From: Trametopsis cervina
Taxonomy: Eukaryota; Basidiomycota; Agaricomycetes; Polyporales; Irpicaceae
Direction: 5' to 3'
DNA: 64,000 bases
Assembly: GCA_022385755.1 (NCBI GenBank)
Contig: MU278348.1
Coordinates: 779,035 to 843,034, forward strand
The notes below the pieces were generated by a model. The model did no database searches and was not told the DNA's origin. It saw only the letters and a program-made list of their open reading frames with translations. A program made the translations under genes and the position numbers. The first letter of the stretch is position 1. Every line of letters starts with the position of its first letter. Below, piece by piece: positions 60,112-64,000 of this stretch.

Positions 60112-63100
60112 GTTTCTGGTGATAACCTGTCGTTTTCTCCCGTGACCGCTTCGCGTCCTATCATGTAAGATTACACTCACAGGCTGGATTGGATGGGGAA
60201 TAACATTGAAAACTCATTGGGGATACATCCAGGAAGCTGATCTAGCTGGAGCGGGGCCGGATGACTGTCTCTTATGAGTGTACGGAATTCTTGGCCTTGT
60301 CTGATTGACACACTGCGCCCTCGCTGAATTTTAGTGTCCCAGGAACGTCAAGTAAGAGCAGAACCAAATCATTAAGGCCTCGTGAGGTACATGTTGCGTG
60401 ATACTAATTATACACGAGGATGACCATGTCCCTTTCAGCAAGGCTTTTCTACGAATGTGCGTACTCTCGATATCTTTGAGCCGGCTTCCCCGTTATCTCC
60501 CATGCTTCGATTTCGCATGCCTCCTGAAGGATGACAGTGTATTGCCATCGACAACAATAGCGTACAACGAGGCGTTCCACTTCCATTCTTTCTCACTGAG
60601 AACAAAATGGACTGTAGGTAATATGTGACCAGCCCCTGCTTGTTTCCTGGACGAATATGCAGCCTTAATTGTGTGATGGACTAGGTGCGAAGCTGACATG
60701 GACCAGAACCTATTCAAGAACGCGGCATACGTATATGGGATGCTGTACTCACCTATTAGTATCAAATAATTGGTCTCGACTACAGCTCTTCCTTGTCGAA
60801 GTCTTACCAAAAGCCACTCAACTTTTGCGCCACCGACGATTCACGTAACGTACCGTGATTGCGTTTAGCCTTTTCTGACGCGGTCTTTATCAGAGCTGCC
60901 TCTGGAATACTAAAGCTGTGGTCAGATATGCTTCGCTTTCAGCGCACTTGGTTCGCAAGGAATTTTCTACGAGTGGAGTGCTTATGAGATTGCGTCGTCC
61001 CGTGCGACGTGTGTAGGAACGGCCAACGAACCCCTCCCATCTTTTGCGGTGGAGTTATGGGGGTTTAAATTTGAGGGTTCTCCCGCGATTTATGAGCTAT
61101 TTCCTTCAGCTCGTTTATCGCCCAACTTATAAGGGAACAGAACACGAAGGGCGCAGCGAATCATGAACGAAACCGTCGAGAAGACTCGAGCACAAGCGCC
61201 CGTGATCACTAATGAACGAAAGATTTCAGGATGGGGATCGCGGGATTAGACAGTGACCGGAATGTAAAGATCGTCAATGAAAACCCAACAGGGAGGAGAC
61301 TATCGTACGTACCGTATTGTTTAGCGAGCCTGAATTTCTACAACATCACTCAGGAAATTATGCAGGGACGATAATCTAGATCATCTGTGAGCTGGATATA
61401 CGGCATGCGGTTCGCTGGTCTTGGCTAGCGCTGTACTCACACGACGCGGGTTTCTCTCGTATGAGCTCGCCTTTATTCTGGAGGCTTTCGGAAGCTACAA
61501 TGTTGTGGGCCTAAGCCGCCGGTCTAGTGGTACACGGAAGCCGCAGGGAGAAGTAACGGCATAACGTTCGAATTGTGTGTTTGTTGCTAATTACAGCGCT
61601 TGACTAAGATGCATGCGTGGTGTCATTTCTAATGAAAGGAATGCACGGTCTGGACATGTTTTGAGGTCCATCAGTAGTGTCGGTGCTGAGTGCCTGGAGA
61701 ATCAATAAGCTGTCAGGTCAGTCCAAAGATTATAAGGACTCAGCTGAATACGCGAACTCCGCTTCTGTTATGGCTGGACGAATTCCATTGACCCCCGTCC
61801 ATCGTGCACGGATGACGAGGATTTTGCATCACTGATAGCTGGCCAGTTCCCATGTGCTCATTCTTGGCCTGTTGTATCGTACTAAAGCCTACTTCTTGAC
61901 ATGCGGTCTTCAGGGTGTACGGCCCCCTGACGGTATTCTGGGCGTTCGTATGAACACAACTGGACCCCCGGGCAACACAAATGCTGGGAATGAAGCGTGT
62001 TCGCCGTGGCCGAAGCTAACTTTAGTTTGATTGCTACGCGGTGTTCTTGCTCTCAGCACTATGCAAAGAGACAAAGGGTGCTGTCTGTCTTGCAACTGAC
62101 GCGACCCATGACTTTGTGTAAGGCCGACTAAATCAACACCCTCCAGATCGGATCATCGCTGGTAGAGAATACGTCGCAGGTGACTCACAACCATCCATCT
62201 TCTTAGCCACTGATAACGATGAACCAAGTCGCCGCGCGGTGCGATGTTAACTTAAACATCTCTTCCCCTACACGAATCTCCGTTAATTAGCTAACGAAGC
62301 AGTCTGGCACGGCCGGCGTGATCACGTACCGTAAAAGAACAGCTGCAGTGCTTCCTAACATTAGGCGCTTGAAGGAAGCCGCACGTCCTGTGAGCGGTTG
62401 GTTCGACAAAGATCTGGCCGAAGAGTACACACTGCTAACGGGAGATATGTTAATCTGCTGGTGTTGTAGCCGGCTCTGATGGTACACGCGTCCTGTTCCT
62501 CAAAGCAAACACTGTCGAGGACAGGAAGCGATCAGGCCACATATTTGCATGAGATTTGGTGGCGAGGTATATCTATAGCATATGTCAACGAAGGCAATGT
62601 TGTGTCTGAAATGACGGGTACTCACGGCTATTCGTCAGCCCTTCAACTAAACATCGTCGCGGCAGCAGTTCTAGATGTGAATATTCTTGTCTCCTGAGAT
62701 TGCCGTTCCTAAAATGGCCGCATTTGTTAATACCTAACAGCGTGCGGTGTTGTGCCACATATCAGTACGGCAAAAGATGGCTCTGGAGGAAGAAATATAC
62801 AGGGTAAGCGCGTGTCATATGCCCAACAAACTCTATTCCGCAGTTGCGATCTAGGACCAGAGATGAGCGAGACTCTCATAGATGGTAATAACCACACTAC
62901 TGAGCAGCAGAGATACCAATAATCAACTCTCCAAGCTGCGTCGTAGCGACGCAGACTTCGAAGACTGCGCAATATCAGCCGTTGCACTGAGTTGTTTGGA
63001 GCTTGAGGATTCAATATGTTACTCATCTTGTAGATAGTCAGCCTTCTGTTCCGCGATTTATCTTACCGATGCCCGATGGCATCGCATATTAATACGTCTG

Positions 63101-64000
63101 ACCCCAAATGTATCAGTACACAGTCTCGGAGCAAATTCATATAGGTTTACGGATGAACACACCTGATATCTTGCTACGTAAGGATCAGGGACCCAAGGAT
63201 CCTATACATGCTACCTAGAAAAATCGCACTGCGGCACAGCGCCTTCGAACATCGCTCCGCGTACCAGCAGATTGTTCGGAAAGCCCCAAGGCTCAGATTA
63301 TATGGAATATGCCCAGGTATTTGATTTGTCTTCTTGCACTCCAAGGTTTTCTGTCTGCGCCTATGGTGTCAGTACGTGGCCCTCTGGATGACAGTCACGT
63401 AAGAATATCTGCCAGTGTTCAAAGGCAGATGGTAGAATGACAGATACGCACATATATATTCTCTCGAGCGTCGGTGGCACAGTCATGTACGTATACTTGG
63501 AAAAAATCTTGATGTGCATGAGCCATACGGTCGGTATCCCGCTGTCACGCCGGCGTCCTCGTCGTGCTGCCTGACCTTGCTGCTGAGATAAGGCGTGAAT
63601 ATTACCTCTAACAAGTGGAGCAAACGATGAGACAGGTTAAACGGGGATAAATTGAAGACGTCCTCGCCAGGGATGTTCCATCGTCGCCATCACAACCTCT
63701 GGGGATGATATTGACAATAAACGAGTTCAGATTGCTATTGGACCGCACAATAGACGTAAGCACTTACATGCTCTATCTTAGGTCCGACATATTATGTCTC
63801 GCCACCCTGTTTATTATTCAATGTGACTCCGGTGTTGCTGGTGGGTCACAATGTGATAGCACATACTTGCCCGGGCCGACGGTGACGTGAGCCTGGCCAG
63901 ATAGAAGGGATTTCGCTGAGAAAGGGAGCTTCGACCTTGCACGGTCTTTACATTTTGACACCTCAAAACATAGCTTCCCTGTAAAGCCCGTGACCTGATA
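60112..64000. other. 3.9-kb stretch with no recognisable gene
   Basis: Short frames on both strands, no motif, no coherent exon chain, balanced base composition. A tRNA-like A box (GCCGGTCTAGTGG, about 61520) and B box (GTTCGAATT, about 61567) occur but do not fold as a tRNA. It could be intergenic DNA, the 3' part of an unresolved gene or decayed repeat DNA. Confidence 0.5.

Noticed and set aside
61500..61590. tRNA-like A and B boxes
   Set aside because: The T stem does not pair and no acceptor stem closes around them.

Overview
Organism. The window reads as basidiomycete (Agaricomycete-type) nuclear DNA. Genes are dense and rich in introns of about 48-70 bp with GT(A/G)NGT donors and YAG acceptors, sometimes with exons of 5-20 nt. 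Housekeeping proteins are fungal in type. There is a Plavaka/CACTA-like transposase and a multicopy-type mushroom membrane sensor. The DNA is an assembled scaffold: 278 N sit at 14647-14924. All exon models were made by reading frames and splice signals by eye; most close in phase along the whole gene.

Layout. 1-5 kb: mitochondrial uL2 (minus, cut by the window edge) and RVB2/Reptin (plus) share a short divergent promoter; an unrecognised 12-exon gene follows. 5-19 kb: a conserved RS-rich gene is split. Its last four exons lie at 5072-5922 and its first two at 18955-19228, same strand, in order, with the reading frame continuous across the gap. The 13,032 bp between them hold accessory material: TCTAGA-rich repeats and a tRNA-like module at the left end, an unrecognised 491-aa gene, a broken six-helix sensor-type gene, a DJ-1/PfpI protein, a broken GH92-like mannosidase, a Plavaka-like transposase running into the N gap, and TCTAGA-rich repeats again at the right end. 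This looks like an accessory insertion inside an intron, or a scaffold mis-join.

19-28 kb: a kinesin (minus), a Pumilio-repeat RNA-binding protein (plus) and an RWD-DUF1115 protein (plus). 28.4-39.2 kb: 10.8 kb without a recognisable gene, ahead of a 1094-aa CBM21 protein-phosphatase-1 targeting subunit (glycogen metabolism). 42.5-46.8 kb: little recognisable. 46.8-60.1 kb: compact core: GH28 pectinase (19 exons), ubiquitin-eL40, uS4 and eL21 as a divergent ribosomal pair, an S10 serine carboxypeptidase converging on a TatD-family hydrolase, the SNF1/AMPK catalytic subunit, and a coiled-coil protein diverging from it. 60.1-64 kb: nothing recognised.

Connections. Several genes touch carbon supply: SNF1 kinase (glucose derepression), the CBM21 PP1 subunit, the GH28 pectinase, the broken GH92. 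Their closeness is an observation, not evidence of a cluster. Translation genes (uL2m, ubiquitin-eL40, uS4, eL21) form the other theme.
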